Notes: generated from the sequence alone by a model not told the origin. 64,000 nucleotides of DNA from Tundrisphaera lichenicola (GCF_051175385.1 NZ_CP195106.1:3844001-3908000); one strand, 5' to 3'. Positions 53,003-62,509 are shown, counted from the first letter of the stretch. Translations and numbers: made by a program.

Positions 53003-54342
53003 CCGGCCACCTCCTCGGCGAGCGCGGGCCGGGCGGGTCGGGCGGTCGGCTCGGGTCGATCGGCGGGGAGGTGGATCAGGAAGGTGGCCCCCTGCCCCGG
53101 CTCGGAGCGGAAGGTGAGCTGTCCGCCCATCTCCTCGACGATCTGGCGGCTGACGAAGAGGCCCAGGCCGGTCCCGCTGGGCTTGGTGGTGAAGTAGGGT
53201 TGAAACAGTCGCGATCGGTCGTCGAGGGAGATCCCCCGGCCGTCGTCCTCGACGCTCAGGATGATCGCCCCGGCCTCTTCTCGGCCTTCGAGGTGGATCC
53301 TCCCGCCCCGGCCGGTGGCGTCGATGGCGTTGAGGACCAGGTTCAGGATCACCTGCGTGAGGTGGTCGCGGACCCCCCGGACCGGGGCGAGGCCGGGGGG
53401 GACGTTGGTGGTGATGGCGCGTTCCTTGGTCCGCTGATAATACTTGGCGATCCCAAGGGCCTCCTCGACGACTTCGAGCGGTCGGACCCGGCCCCGGACG
53501 GTCGAGGCGGGCCGGGAGAAGTCGATCAGGTCGCGGATGATCCGCTGGATCCGGGCGAGCTGCGACTCGACGAGCTCGAGCTTGGTGTCGGTGTAGCGGT
53601 CGGGGTGGTGCCGGCGGATGATCTGGATCAGGGAGCTGATCCCGGCCAGGGGGTTGCCGACCTCGTGGGCGATCCCGGCGGCCAGGAGCCCGAAGGCGGC
53701 CATCTTCTCCTGCTGGATCACGCGGGCCTGCGAGGCCCGGAGCGCCGCGGTCCGCTCGGCCACGCGGACTTCGAGATCGGCCCGGTGTCGGACCAGCTCG
53801 CGATTCAGGCCTTCCAGCCGCGCCCCGGTCGCGTTCAGCACCGAGGCCAGCGAGGAACTGGCCCAGGCCACGCAGGCGAGGATCACCACCGTCTCGATCA
53901 CCGAGGCCATCCCCGGCCGGTCGACGCCCAGGCTCCAGGCCAGCAGGGCGAAGCTCAGGCAGTGCAGCCCGCAGGTCGTCCAGGCGAAGAGTCGAGGGTA
54001 GCGGATCGCGCAGCAGATGATCGAGAGCAGGTAGTACCAGCGGAACGGGCTCTGGAGCTGGGTGTCGTTGAAGCACAGGAGCGTGATGAACACCGACTCC
54101 ATCAGCGAGACGCCCAGCGGGAACCTCCGGAGGAAGACGGCCCCCAGCCGGTAATAGACGGTGTCGAGCGCCGCGTAACCGGCCCCCAGCATGAGGAAGG
54201 TCCGGACCGCCGAGGGGTTGTGCAGCCCCGACCTCGCCTCGATCAGGATCACGCCCATCAAGATGCCGAACCAGCGGATCTTGACCACGATCGACTCGGT
54301 GGCCAGCTCCCAGTCCAGACGATCGGTCTCCCCCGAATGCAT
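52999..54342 (-). CDS. Membrane sensor histidine kinase
   Basis: I start this at ATG 54342, preceded by GGAGG four bases upstream. The 447-aa protein has about six membrane helices in the first 170 residues, then a coiled linker (VRVAERTAALRASQARVIQQEKMAAF). The HisKA box is GIAHEVGNPLAG (His226), and the ATPase domain shows NLVLNAIDA (N box), VEDDGRGIS (G1) and GTGLGLFVS (G2). It pairs with the overlapping NtrC-type regulator. The signal sensed is unknown; no extracellular domain is obvious, so it may sense within the membrane. Confidence 0.93.
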   Translation of the reverse strand: MHSGETDRLDWELATESIVVKIRWFGILMGVILIEARSGLHNPSAVRTFLMLGAGYAALDTVYYRLGAVFLRRFPLGVSLMESVFITLLCFNDTQLQSPFRWYYLLSIICCAIRYPRLFAWTTCGLHCLSFALLAWSLGVDRPGMASVIETVVILACVAWASSSLASVLNATGARLEGLNRELVRHRADLEVRVAERTAALRASQARVIQQEKMAAFGLLAAGIAHEVGNPLAGISSLIQIIRRHHPDRYTDTKLELVESQLARIQRIIRDLIDFSRPASTVRGRVRPLEVVEEALGIAKYYQRTKERAITTNVPPGLAPVRGVRDHLTQVILNLVLNAIDATGRGGRIHLEGREEAGAIILSVEDDGRGISLDDRSRLFQPYFTTKPSGTGLGLFVSRQIVEEMGGQLTFRSEPGQGATFLIHLPADRPEPTARPARPALAEEVAG

Positions 54343-54540
54343 TCGACCTCCGACACGGTCCGGGCGTTGATCCGAGGGGACGGTCCCTGATTCCGCCCCC
54401 GCTATCATATCCGGAATGGACGCCTTCGGCACGATCATTGCTCTTGTAGACCATCAGAGGCCGCTTGATCGACCTATCCGTCCCTCTCGGTGATCGCCGG
54501 ACGGCCGTTCGCGAGCCCGGCCAGATGAAAGGAACTTCCG

Positions 54541-54963
54541 ATGAACTTCTTGAACAGGAACCGCAAGACCTCGATTCTCCGGATGGCCGCCCTCGGCCTT
54601 GCCCTGGCGATTTTCCCGGCGTTCGCCTCGAACGCTTCCGCCGGCGGCCCTCGGGGCGGACATCACGGTCGCGGATATGGCGGACACCAATCCTACAGCC
54701 GGGGTTACGGCGGATACCATTCCTATAACCGGGGTTACGGCGGCTTCGCCCCCCGAGGCTACGGTTACGGACCTCGTGTCTACAACCGGGGTTACGGTGG
54801 CTTCGCCCCCCGAGGCTATGGCTACGGATCTGGTTACGGTTCCGGGATTTATAACCGGGGCTTCGGCGGCTTCTACAACTCGGGCGTCCCTTACGGTTCC
54901 CCTTATGGCTACGGGGCTCCGCTCTCGGGCTTCAGCCTGAGGATCGGCGGCTTCCCTTACTGA
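54541..54963 (+). CDS. Small secreted Gly/Tyr-rich protein
   Basis: The 140-aa product has a signal peptide (ILRMAALGLALAIFPAFASNASA). A low-complexity body of Gly, Tyr, Arg and Ser follows, with repeats such as YNRGYGGFAPRGYGYG appearing twice in tandem. It is probably an unstructured surface or matrix component. A strong terminator follows. No enzymatic motif is present. Confidence 0.72.
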   Translation: MNFLNRNRKTSILRMAALGLALAIFPAFASNASAGGPRGGHHGRGYGGHQSYSRGYGGYHSYNRGYGGFAPRGYGYGPRVYNRGYGGFAPRGYGYGSGYGSGIYNRGFGGFYNSGVPYGSPYGYGAPLSGFSLRIGGFPY

Positions 54964-55000
54964 GGCATCGCCGGAGTCTCCCGACCCACCTGATTTTCGA

Positions 55001-55032
55001 CGGCCCGCCGACCAGAAATGGTCGGCGGGCCG
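55001..55032 (+). terminator. Terminator after the Gly/Tyr-rich gene
   Basis: CGGCCCGCCGACCA (55001-55014) and TGGTCGGCGGGCCG (55019-55032) form a perfect 14-bp stem with a GAAA tetraloop, followed by TTGTCG. It lies 38 nt after the stop codon. Confidence 0.8.
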
Positions 55033-55194
55033 TTGTCGTCGACGGATCAGGGGAGATGCCAGGAATCGGGCGAGGCCACCAGAAATCTGGTCCCCGACCG
55101 ACCCTCGAATCCTGTCGCCGATCGGCGATCATTGCCGTATCATGGAAAATCCGAAGGGGCGACGGCCTGGTGGTGTCCCAGGATCATGGCCAGA

Positions 55195-55280
55195 CCCTCA
55201 CCCGGCCTTCGGCCACCCTCTCCCGGGGGTAGAGGGATATTCTGGCTCCCTCTCCCCCCGGGAGAGGGTTGGGGTGAGGG
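55195..55280. repeat. Palindromic CCCTCACCC/GGGTGAGGG repeat
   Basis: CCCTCACCC (55195-55203) and GGGTGAGGG (55272-55280) bracket inner CCCTCTCCC-GGGAGAGGG pairs. It is a REP-like nested palindrome in the spacer before the M28 peptidase gene. A half copy lies at 48591-48623. Such sequences recur in many GC-rich genomes. Confidence 0.65.
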
Positions 55281-55357
55281 AGATTCGTTAACGAGCGATC
55301 TCCGTGAAATCGTCCCGGGATACCACCGATAGCCCGGGATCACTGGCGAGGATACTG

Positions 55358-57142
55358 ATGCGAAACGACCCGGGATTGGCGATCTGGATCGTGGCGGCCC
55401 TGGTCTCCCTCTGCACCTTCGCCCGGGCCGATGACCTGGCCGGGGCCCTCGGACACCTGAGGGGCGAGAGGGTCCTCGAGCACATCAAGGTCCTCGCCTC
55501 CGACGATTTCGAGGGGCGGGGGCCGGGGACTCCCGGCGAAGACAAGACGGTGGCCTATCTGACCGACCAGTTCAAGGCGATCGGCCTGAAGCCGGGGAAT
55601 CCGGACGGGTCCTTCACCCAGGACGTCCCCCTGATCGGTTTCCAGGCGCTGGCGACCTCGGGAGCGATCCGATTCAAGGAAAAGACGATCGACCTGAAGA
55701 CCTCCAGCGACTGGGTCGCCGTGAGCCGGAAGTACGCCCACGCGATGGACGAGCTGGTCCGGGTCGGGAAAGCGCAGGCCAAGGCCCAACCGAAGGGCGT
55801 CGCCGACTTCCGCCAGGTTTCTGCCCCCCTCACCAGCACCCTGATGATGGACGACTCGGAAGTCGTCTTCGTCGGCTACGGCGTGGTCGCGCCCGAGTAC
55901 GGCTGGGACGACTACAAGGGGCTGGACGTGAAGGGGAAGACGGTCGTGATGCTGATCAACGACCCGGCCGTCCCCGACCCGGCCGATCCCTCGAAGCTCG
56001 ACCCTTCCCTCTTCCAGGGGAAGGCGATGACCTATTACGGCCGGTGGACCTACAAGTATGAGATCGCCTCCGAGAAAGGGGCCGCGGCCTGCCTGATCGT
56101 CCACGAGACCGGCCCGGCGGGGTATCCCTATGAGGTCGTCACCGGGAGCTGGGGCCGGGAGAACTTCGACCTCTTCACGCCCGACGGCAACTCCAAGCGT
56201 GTCACCGTCGAAGGGTGGCTGGCCCTGGACACCGCCCGGAAGATCTTCGAGGCCGCCGGCCAGGACTTCGACAAGCTCAAGGCCGCCGCCGCCCGGAAGG
56301 ATTTCCAGCCCGTCCCGCTGGGGGCCCAGGCCGACTTCTCGGTGAAGAACCAGCTCCGGCGGGTCGACTCGAAGAACGTCGTCGCCCGATTATTGGGCTC
56401 CGACCCCAAGCTCCAGGCCGAGCATGTGGTCTACACAGCGCACTGGGACCACCTCGGCAAGGATTCGTCGCTCGATGGGGATCAGATCTTCAACGGCGCG
56501 GCCGACAACGCCTCGGGGACCGCCGCCCTCCTGGAAATCGCCCGAGGGTTCACCCTGCTGGACACCCCACCCAGGCGGTCGATCCTGTTCCTCGCCGTCA
56601 CGGCCGAGGAGAAGGGCCTGCTCGGGGCACGATTCTACGCCGAGCATCCCCTGTATCCCCTGGCCGATACGCTGGCCGATATCAACATGGACGTGATCAA
56701 TCTCTGGGGGAAGACCCGCGACATCGTCAGCGTCGGCCTGGGGAATACGACCCTCGACGATCTCCTGGCCGAGGCGGCGAAGGTCCAGGACCGGACCATC
56801 GTCGGCGATCCCGAGCCCGAGAAGGGGATGTTCTACCGCTCGGACCATTTCGAGTTCGCCAAGCAAGGCGTCCCCGCGCTCAACGCCAAGGCGGGGATCG
56901 ACTACATCGGCCAGCCTGCCGACTACGGCCGCCAGAAGCGCGACGAGTACACCAAGAACGACTATCACAAGGTCACCGACCAGGTGAAGCCCGACTGGGA
57001 CCTCTCGGGAGCCGTGCAGGACATGCAGCTCCTGATTGATGTGGGCTACCGGGTCGCCCAGGGGGAGACTTATCCCACGTGGAAGCCGGGGACCGAGTTC
57101 AAGGCCCGTCGCGAGGCCTCGCTCAAGGCGGCGGGACGCTGA
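55358..57142 (+). CDS. Secreted M28-family aminopeptidase with PA-like insert
   Basis: The start is ATG 55358, with GGCGAGGATACTG before it. The 594-aa product has a signal peptide (LAIWIVAALVSLCTFARA). Residues of about 130-290 look like a protease-associated (PA) domain (VVFVGYGVVAPEYGWDDYKGLDVKGKTVVML). The C-terminal half is an M28 di-zinc peptidase: TAHWDHLG (His362 and Asp364), GAADNASGTA (Asp), VTAEEKGLLGARFY (Glu pair) and YRSDHFEFA (His). It removes N-terminal residues outside the cytoplasm. The downstream membrane protein begins one base after its stop. Confidence 0.92.
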   Translation: MRNDPGLAIWIVAALVSLCTFARADDLAGALGHLRGERVLEHIKVLASDDFEGRGPGTPGEDKTVAYLTDQFKAIGLKPGNPDGSFTQDVPLIGFQALATSGAIRFKEKTIDLKTSSDWVAVSRKYAHAMDELVRVGKAQAKAQPKGVADFRQVSAPLTSTLMMDDSEVVFVGYGVVAPEYGWDDYKGLDVKGKTVVMLINDPAVPDPADPSKLDPSLFQGKAMTYYGRWTYKYEIASEKGAAACLIVHETGPAGYPYEVVTGSWGRENFDLFTPDGNSKRVTVEGWLALDTARKIFEAAGQDFDKLKAAAARKDFQPVPLGAQADFSVKNQLRRVDSKNVVARLLGSDPKLQAEHVVYTAHWDHLGKDSSLDGDQIFNGAADNASGTAALLEIARGFTLLDTPPRRSILFLAVTAEEKGLLGARFYAEHPLYPLADTLADINMDVINLWGKTRDIVSVGLGNTTLDDLLAEAAKVQDRTIVGDPEPEKGMFYRSDHFEFAKQGVPALNAKAGIDYIGQPADYGRQKRDEYTKNDYHKVTDQVKPDWDLSGAVQDMQLLIDVGYRVAQGETYPTWKPGTEFKARREASLKAAGR

Positions 57143-57143
57143 C

Positions 57144-58490
57144 GTGGCGACCTCGAACGAGCCCTGGGGGAACTGGCCGATCGTCCGGCCCGTGGGCGTC
57201 TGGCGTCCCCGGATCATCGCGGCGATCTATGCCCTGGCGTTGCTCCCCCTGACGGTCCTGCCCAGGCACAGCGGCAACGTCTTCTCGCGGTACATGACCA
57301 TCGAGGCGATCGTCGAGCGGGGCGAACTGGCGATCGAGCGTTCCCCCCTTTTAGCCCGGAGCGGATCGCCCGACGTGGTGAAGTTCGGGACGCATTTCTA
57401 CTCGGACAAGCCGCCGGTCCTCTCGGCGATCGCCTCGCCAATCTATGCCTTGCTGAATGTGCTGGGGGTCCGGTTCAGCGGGCCGGGGTATCAGTTCGCG
57501 GTTTCGAACCTGGCGATCACCTGGGGCGTGGTCGGCCTGGCCTCGGCCTGGACCCTCGTTAGTATCCGTCGACTCTTGCAGGTGGTCCCGATTCCGCCCT
57601 GGGCGGCGGATCTCCTGACGCTGGCCTTCGGGTTCGGCTCGCAGTTGTTGACGTATGCCGTGACCTTCAATAATCACAGCGTCGGGGCGGCCTTGATCAC
57701 GGCGGCTTTCGCCCTGACGGTCCTGGAGCCGCCCGGCCGGGCCCGCCATCGGGCCCGGTTCCTCGCGGGTTTCTGCGCGGCCCTGGCGGCCACGATCGAT
57801 CTCCCGGCCGGTGGCCTGTTCCTGGCCGGGCTGTTCGTGATCCAGGCGATCCGGACCCGCTCGGTCCCCTGGGCGTACCTCCTGGGATCGGTCGGCCCCC
57901 TGCTGTTCCACGGCTGGCTCCAATCCCTGGTGACGGGCACCCCCCTGCCCGCCGAGATGTATCCCGAAGCTTTTCACTATCCCGGCTCCTACTGGCTGAC
58001 CCCCGAGGGGACCTGGCGGGAGCGTGGGCCTCGGTTTCTCTCGGCCCTCGACCTGGTCGTCGGCCCGCAAGGATGGCTGACGGTCACGCCGGCCCTGATC
58101 TTTGGGCTGGTCGGCCTGGGGATGTCGACGGCTCGACGGGCTGACCCCCTTCGGCCTTCGTCCTGGCTGGTCGGGATCTCGGCCTTGATCCTGATCCTCT
58201 ACTATACCTGGGGCGTTCGCCGGCTCGACTTCGCCGGTTCGTCGTTCGGGACCCGGCACCTCCTGCCGATCACGCCGGTTTGCTACGTCTTCGGGGTCGT
58301 GGCCCTGGGACGTCTCCGAGGCTGGTGGCCTGTCGTCCTGTTCCTCCCGCTCCTGGGGATCGGGTTCGTCTACTCGATCGCCGGGATGAGCGACCCCTGG
58401 ACCCGGATCGAGCGGCGCGAGAAGGCCGAACCGATGTTGCACGCGGTCCAGCGACTCGTCCCCTTCCGACCCCCCTGGACCCCTCGATGA
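57144..58490 (+). CDS. Polytopic membrane protein, glycosyltransferase-39-like
   Basis: I start this at GTG 57144, two bases after the peptidase stop. The 448-aa product has about ten membrane helices. DKPPVLSAIASPIYALLN near residue 95 resembles the loop following the first helix of dolichyl-phosphate-mannose/ArnT-like GT-C transferases, although the paired acidic residues are less clear than in the next gene. It is translationally linked to the next gene by an ATGA overlap. It probably belongs to a lipid-linked glycosylation step. Confidence 0.75.
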   Translation: MATSNEPWGNWPIVRPVGVWRPRIIAAIYALALLPLTVLPRHSGNVFSRYMTIEAIVERGELAIERSPLLARSGSPDVVKFGTHFYSDKPPVLSAIASPIYALLNVLGVRFSGPGYQFAVSNLAITWGVVGLASAWTLVSIRRLLQVVPIPPWAADLLTLAFGFGSQLLTYAVTFNNHSVGAALITAAFALTVLEPPGRARHRARFLAGFCAALAATIDLPAGGLFLAGLFVIQAIRTRSVPWAYLLGSVGPLLFHGWLQSLVTGTPLPAEMYPEAFHYPGSYWLTPEGTWRERGPRFLSALDLVVGPQGWLTVTPALIFGLVGLGMSTARRADPLRPSSWLVGISALILILYYTWGVRRLDFAGSSFGTRHLLPITPVCYVFGVVALGRLRGWWPVVLFLPLLGIGFVYSIAGMSDPWTRIERREKAEPMLHAVQRLVPFRPPWTPR

Positions 58491-60187
58491 CGACGCCTCG
58501 GATCCCGAAATGGGCTGGGATCGCCTTGCTCCTGATCCTCGGGTTCGACCTCTGGTGGCGCTGCCACACGATCGGCCCGACCATTCGCGGAGCCCTCGGC
58601 TTCGCCCCGTACCCGGTCGTGACCGGCGAGGCCGAGCCGCTCGACTGCGACGAGGCGGCTTATGCCTACATCGGCCGGGGGCTGGTCCACGGCAAGGTCC
58701 TCTATCGCGACCTCTCCGAGAACAAGCCGCCGATGGGCTACTGGCTCTACGCCCTGGCCGTCGCGATCGGAGGGGCGAACGAGACCACGATCCGCCTGAT
58801 GGCCCTGCCCTACGTCCTGGCCACGATCGCCCTCGTCTGGTGGATCGGCCTGAGGCTCCGGGGGCCGGTCGCCGGATGCCTCGCGGCGCTCGGCTATGCC
58901 GTCCTGAGCACCGACCCTTACCTCTACGGGAATGGGTCGAACATGGAGCATTTCCTCAACCTGTTCACGGTGGGTTCTCTAGCGGCGATGGTCCGGGCCG
59001 CCGGTCCGGCCGATCGCCGATGGATCATCCTGGCCGGAGCCCTGGTCGGGGCAGCGAGCCTCGTCAAGCAGGTGGCCGCGCTCGACGGGCCGATCTACGC
59101 CTTGACGCTCCTCCTGATCGACCGCGGGGAGGCGCTCGAAGGCGGACGATGGGCCCGGAAGCTCAAGGACCTGCTCGCCCTGGCGGGGGGCTTCGCGATC
59201 GTCTGGGCGGTCGCGATCCTGGTCCTCTGGCTCCAGGGGGCGGGATCGGCGGCCTATGACGACATCGTGACCTACGGATCGGCCCTGGCGACCTTGAAGG
59301 TCCCCGACCCTAACGCCCCCTCGAAGCTGGTCCGATGGATCACCGGCAACGCCGACCCCCAGGGGCGGCTCCCCTGGCCGTTCGACTGGATGTTCGGCAA
59401 GACCGACTACCTGGTCTGGTGGGGGACCGGGAGCTGGCCGACCTGGCTCGCGTCGATCCCCGCCGTGGGCTGGCTCCTGATCCGGCGGGATGCGAGACGG
59501 AGGCTCCTGGCCGCCTGGACGATTTGCGCCTGGGTCCAGGTGGCGGCCCCGGGCCTCTTCTGGGCCCACTATTATCTCCTGCCGACCCCCGGCCTGTCCC
59601 TCTGCCTGGCCGTCGCGTTCATCGATGCCGGCCAGGCATTTCGGACTGCATGGCGACCCTTCCGGTTCGGTAGGTTGATCGTCAGCACGACGGCAATCCT
59701 TGCTTTCCTGGCGGCGGGAGCCTGGACCGCCCGGCTCCAGGTTCGCGACTACCTGATGGTGGCCCCCGAGGACCTGACCAGTCGCTTCAAGGGGGGCTAT
59801 CAGTGGGTGGTCCTCCGCGACATGGGCCGGGACCTGGCCCGAAGGACGTCGGAAATCCCGGACGCGAAGCTTTACGTCTGGGGTTGGCAGAGCCCGCTCT
59901 TGATCTATTCGGGGCTCGACTCCCCGACCCGCCACTTCTTCGCCGACCCGCTCCTCGAAGATTATTCCCGAGGCCTACACCGGGACGACCCCCGGGTCCG
60001 TCCCCGGGTTGAGCGGATCATGAAAGACCTGGAAGCTGACCCTCCAACCCTGGCTTTCGTGGCCTATCCACCCTTCCCCGAACTCCGGAAGTTCCTGGAA
60101 GCCCGCTACGTCCGCTCTCCGCTCGGGGGAATAGATGTCTCGCAAGCGGGTGGGTTGGGACTGTGGGTCCTTCGCAGGTCGATGTAG
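58487..60187 (+). CDS. GT-C (PMT/ArnT-like) membrane glycosyltransferase
   Basis: The start is ATG 58487, in ATGA overlap with the previous gene. The 566-aa protein has about a dozen membrane helices and the diagnostic first loop DCDEAAYAYIGRGLVHG with acidic residues, then LYRDLSENKPPMGYW. This is the arrangement of GT39/ArnT enzymes that use polyprenyl-phosphate sugars. The C-terminal soluble part (WGWQSPLLIYSGLDSPTRHFF) is also typical. The TAG stop is supplied by the first bases of the palindromic repeat at 60185. The acceptor is unknown. Confidence 0.85.
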   Translation: MTTPRIPKWAGIALLLILGFDLWWRCHTIGPTIRGALGFAPYPVVTGEAEPLDCDEAAYAYIGRGLVHGKVLYRDLSENKPPMGYWLYALAVAIGGANETTIRLMALPYVLATIALVWWIGLRLRGPVAGCLAALGYAVLSTDPYLYGNGSNMEHFLNLFTVGSLAAMVRAAGPADRRWIILAGALVGAASLVKQVAALDGPIYALTLLLIDRGEALEGGRWARKLKDLLALAGGFAIVWAVAILVLWLQGAGSAAYDDIVTYGSALATLKVPDPNAPSKLVRWITGNADPQGRLPWPFDWMFGKTDYLVWWGTGSWPTWLASIPAVGWLLIRRDARRRLLAAWTICAWVQVAAPGLFWAHYYLLPTPGLSLCLAVAFIDAGQAFRTAWRPFRFGRLIVSTTAILAFLAAGAWTARLQVRDYLMVAPEDLTSRFKGGYQWVVLRDMGRDLARRTSEIPDAKLYVWGWQSPLLIYSGLDSPTRHFFADPLLEDYSRGLHRDDPRVRPRVERIMKDLEADPPTLAFVAYPPFPELRKFLEARYVRSPLGGIDVSQAGGLGLWVLRRSM

Positions 60188-60258
60188 GGTGCGTCGAGTG
60201 TTCGAAGACGCACCGATGGGGCTCTCGCGGTACGTCTTCGAAGACTCGACGCACCCTA
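60185..60258. repeat. Miniature palindromic element that supplies the GT39 stop codon
   Basis: TAGGGTGCGTCGAGTGTTCG (60185 onward) and its near-perfect complement ending GACGCACCCTA (to 60258) form a 26-bp inverted repeat with one mismatch. Each arm also folds on itself through GGTGCGTC/GACGCACC. Its first three bases are the stop codon of the GT39 gene. The GGGTGCGTC...GACGCACCC design is a common MITE-like repeat. Confidence 0.75.
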
Positions 60259-60286
60259 CCGCAAGTTCTTCGATGATATCGGCCGA

Positions 60287-60532
60287 TCAGTTTGGAAACA
60301 GGGGGATGCTCAATGCCCCGATTGTGATCAGGTATCCCATGGAGAGTACGATCATCCCGATGACGAGTGCGAGAATCGAGGCGTATGCCAGTACGTAGGA
60401 ATGTGGAGGAGAACCCTCTTCTGCCCATCGAAAAGCTTGTCGCATCCCCCAAACGCCGGCCACTCCAAGCAGGATCAACAGTGCAAGTCCGGCGAATGCA
60501 AGGACGGCCCATATCAATACGCCGGTTGTCAT
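60287..60532 (-). CDS. Small two-helix membrane protein
   Basis: The 81-aa product starts at ATG 60532 (MTTGVLIWAVLAFAGL). It has two hydrophobic helices (3-27 and 47-75) joined by a polar loop with RQAFRWAEEGSPPH. No family is recognised. It is downstream of the GT4 gene on the same strand (spacer 65 nt). Confidence 0.55.
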   Translation of the reverse strand: MTTGVLIWAVLAFAGLALLILLGVAGVWGMRQAFRWAEEGSPPHSYVLAYASILALVIGMIVLSMGYLITIGALSIPLFPN

Positions 60533-60597
60533 CGATCTTGCCTTAGGAACATGAGTGGGGGCTGATGCTCTGCTGTAGGTCATTCCTTGAGGGAAGA

Positions 60598-61755
60598 TCA
60601 GACCGCCGACGTCGGCACCGGGTCATCGCGATCGGCCGAGGCTACGGCCAGATACCGTTCTCGGAGCCGTCCCATGATGGCTTCCCAGGTCTGGCCGAGG
60701 GCGTAGGTCCGGGCGGCCTGGGCCATCTCCCGGCGGAGGGTGGGATCGTCGACCAGTCCGATCAGGGCTCCGGCCATTTGCGAGGGCGGGTCGGCGGGCT
60801 CGACGAGGATTCCGGTCTCTCCGGGTCGGACGATCTCCCCGACTCCCCCCGCGCGGATCGCGACGGTCGGGAGGCCGGAGGCGAGGGCTTCGAGGACCAC
60901 GTTGCCGAAGGTCTCGGTCAGGCTGGCGAAGGCGAACAGGTCGGCCGCCGCGTAGTGGTCGGCCAGGGCCTCGCCCCCCTGATAGCCGACGAAGCGGGCC
61001 TTCTCGCCCATCTCGGCCTCCAACTCGGCGCGGGCCGGCCCGTCGCCGACGAACAGGAACCGGACCTGAGGCCGGGCCTCGCCGACCTCGCGGAGGGCCT
61101 TCACCAGATGCCCCACGTTCTTCTCGGCGGCGAGCCGGCTGACGTGGCCGATCACCACGTGGTCGGGCCCGAAGCCCAGGGCTTCGCGGAGCCTGGCCCG
61201 GTCGGGACGGTCGGGTCGGAAGAGTCGGCCGTCGACCCCTCGGGGCCAGAGGACCAGTCGCTCGAACCCCCGGGCCTCCAGGTCGCGGATCGTGGCCATC
61301 GAGGGGACGTAGGTCTCGCGGGTCCGATTGTGGAACCACCGGAGGTAGCGCCAGGCGGCCGGCTTGGCCCAGCCGACGTGGTAGTGGTCGCAGTACTGGT
61401 CGAAATTCGTGTGGAAGCTGGAGACGGTCGGGATCGACTTCCGGAGCGAATACCGGAGGGCGCTCAGTCCCAGGGTCACCTCGGTCGCGACGTGGACCAC
61501 GTCCGGCCGGAAGGCGTCGATCGCCCGGTGAGCCTTCCCGAACGGCGGGATCGGCACGATGACCTCGCGATAGAACGGCAAGGCGTGCGATCTGACCCGG
61601 ATATCGTGCGGTCGGGTCGAGTCTTCCCCGTAGTCCGGGTGGATCACCTGGACCTCGTCGCCGGCCCGCTCCATGTGGTCGACCAGTTGGCCGAGGGTCC
61701 GGGAGACCCCGTTGACCTGCGGGGCGAAAGTTTCGGTGACCAGGGTCAGGCGCAT
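60598..61755 (-). CDS. GT4-family glycosyltransferase
   Basis: The start is ATG 61755 (MRLTLVTETFAPQVNGVS). The 385-aa retaining GT-B enzyme shows the front loop PQVNGVSRTLG, then VVHVATEVTLGLSALRYS and SSFHTNFDQYCDHY. The C-terminal domain has VIGHVSRLAAEKNVGHLV, FVGDGPARAELE and the E-x7-E motif ETFGNVVLEALASG. The N-terminal half most resembles the mannosyl/sulfoquinovosyl-diacylglycerol transferase group (SqdX/MgtA type). It is likely a cytoplasmic membrane-associated enzyme making glycolipid; donor and acceptor are inferred only. Confidence 0.88.
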   Translation of the reverse strand: MRLTLVTETFAPQVNGVSRTLGQLVDHMERAGDEVQVIHPDYGEDSTRPHDIRVRSHALPFYREVIVPIPPFGKAHRAIDAFRPDVVHVATEVTLGLSALRYSLRKSIPTVSSFHTNFDQYCDHYHVGWAKPAAWRYLRWFHNRTRETYVPSMATIRDLEARGFERLVLWPRGVDGRLFRPDRPDRARLREALGFGPDHVVIGHVSRLAAEKNVGHLVKALREVGEARPQVRFLFVGDGPARAELEAEMGEKARFVGYQGGEALADHYAAADLFAFASLTETFGNVVLEALASGLPTVAIRAGGVGEIVRPGETGILVEPADPPSQMAGALIGLVDDPTLRREMAQAARTYALGQTWEAIMGRLRERYLAVASADRDDPVPTSAV

Positions 61756-61969
61756 GGGGGGCCTCGACGGAGGGCCGGATTTTCTCTTGATAATAAATGA
61801 TATCACGAGGACCCCCGGAGGAGCCGTGTCGATCGTGTCAAACTCGCGTGAAATTTGCCAAGTAAACCCGCGTTGGAGGTCCGGAAAGACCGGCCAGAGT
61901 CCAGTAATCTGGCTCGCTCGAGCTTCGCCAGAATCCCCCGATCGATATGACTCGACGACTCGTTCGACC

Positions 61970-62123
61970 GATGGCTTCGTTCGTGGCTCATGAGTGGGTC
62001 CATTCGGCGCAATAATGGGTTCGCTCGGACCTCAATCCCCCCCGAATGGCTTCGATCTGACCTGAAAGTGGCTTCGATCCGAAAGTTCAATGGGTTCGTT
62101 CTGGCTCGCGAGTGGCTTCCTTC
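61970..62123 (+). repeat. Second tandem array related to the array at 15271
   Basis: Seven units with core RRTGGSTTCGNTC begin at 61970, 61993, 62014, 62045, 62067, 62089 and 62111. The period is 21-23 bp with one longer gap. The variable part between cores differs in every unit. The array sits in a gene-poor region about 390 bp before a decayed RAYT transposase. Confidence 0.7.
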
Positions 62124-62509
62124 CGCCTCCGCATTTGGCGACCACTGGCATCGAATCCGGCTCCCATCGGGATCTGACCCCTCTGGATCATCAAACTCCG
62201 ACTTGCAACCGTTCCTCGACAAGATCGTGACTGGGGAGGCCGAAGCAGCACACTTCCTCCCCCATTCGAAACGTCGAGGTTAAGGGGACTGGCTCCGTGG
62301 CGCGGCGGAGCTGCCGTCCCCTTCTCCGGCATGGTCAGCCCGGCCTTCGATCGACCTGCTTCCTCTCGCCTGCGAAAGTATCCGATGTGGGAATAGATCC
62401 AGGCACCTCCCCCCCGATGTGGAGCCGGTCCCGATCGACTCCCGAAGTGACGCCTTGCCGGGCCGGTCTCAGTGTCGGAACGTAGAGTCCAGGCCCGTCG
62501 AAGCGACGC
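62124..62509. other. Gene-poor intergenic region
   Basis: Between the array and the RAYT remnant I see no supported gene. A short purine-rich stretch near 62235-62300 shows no hairpin of note. Confidence 0.45.
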
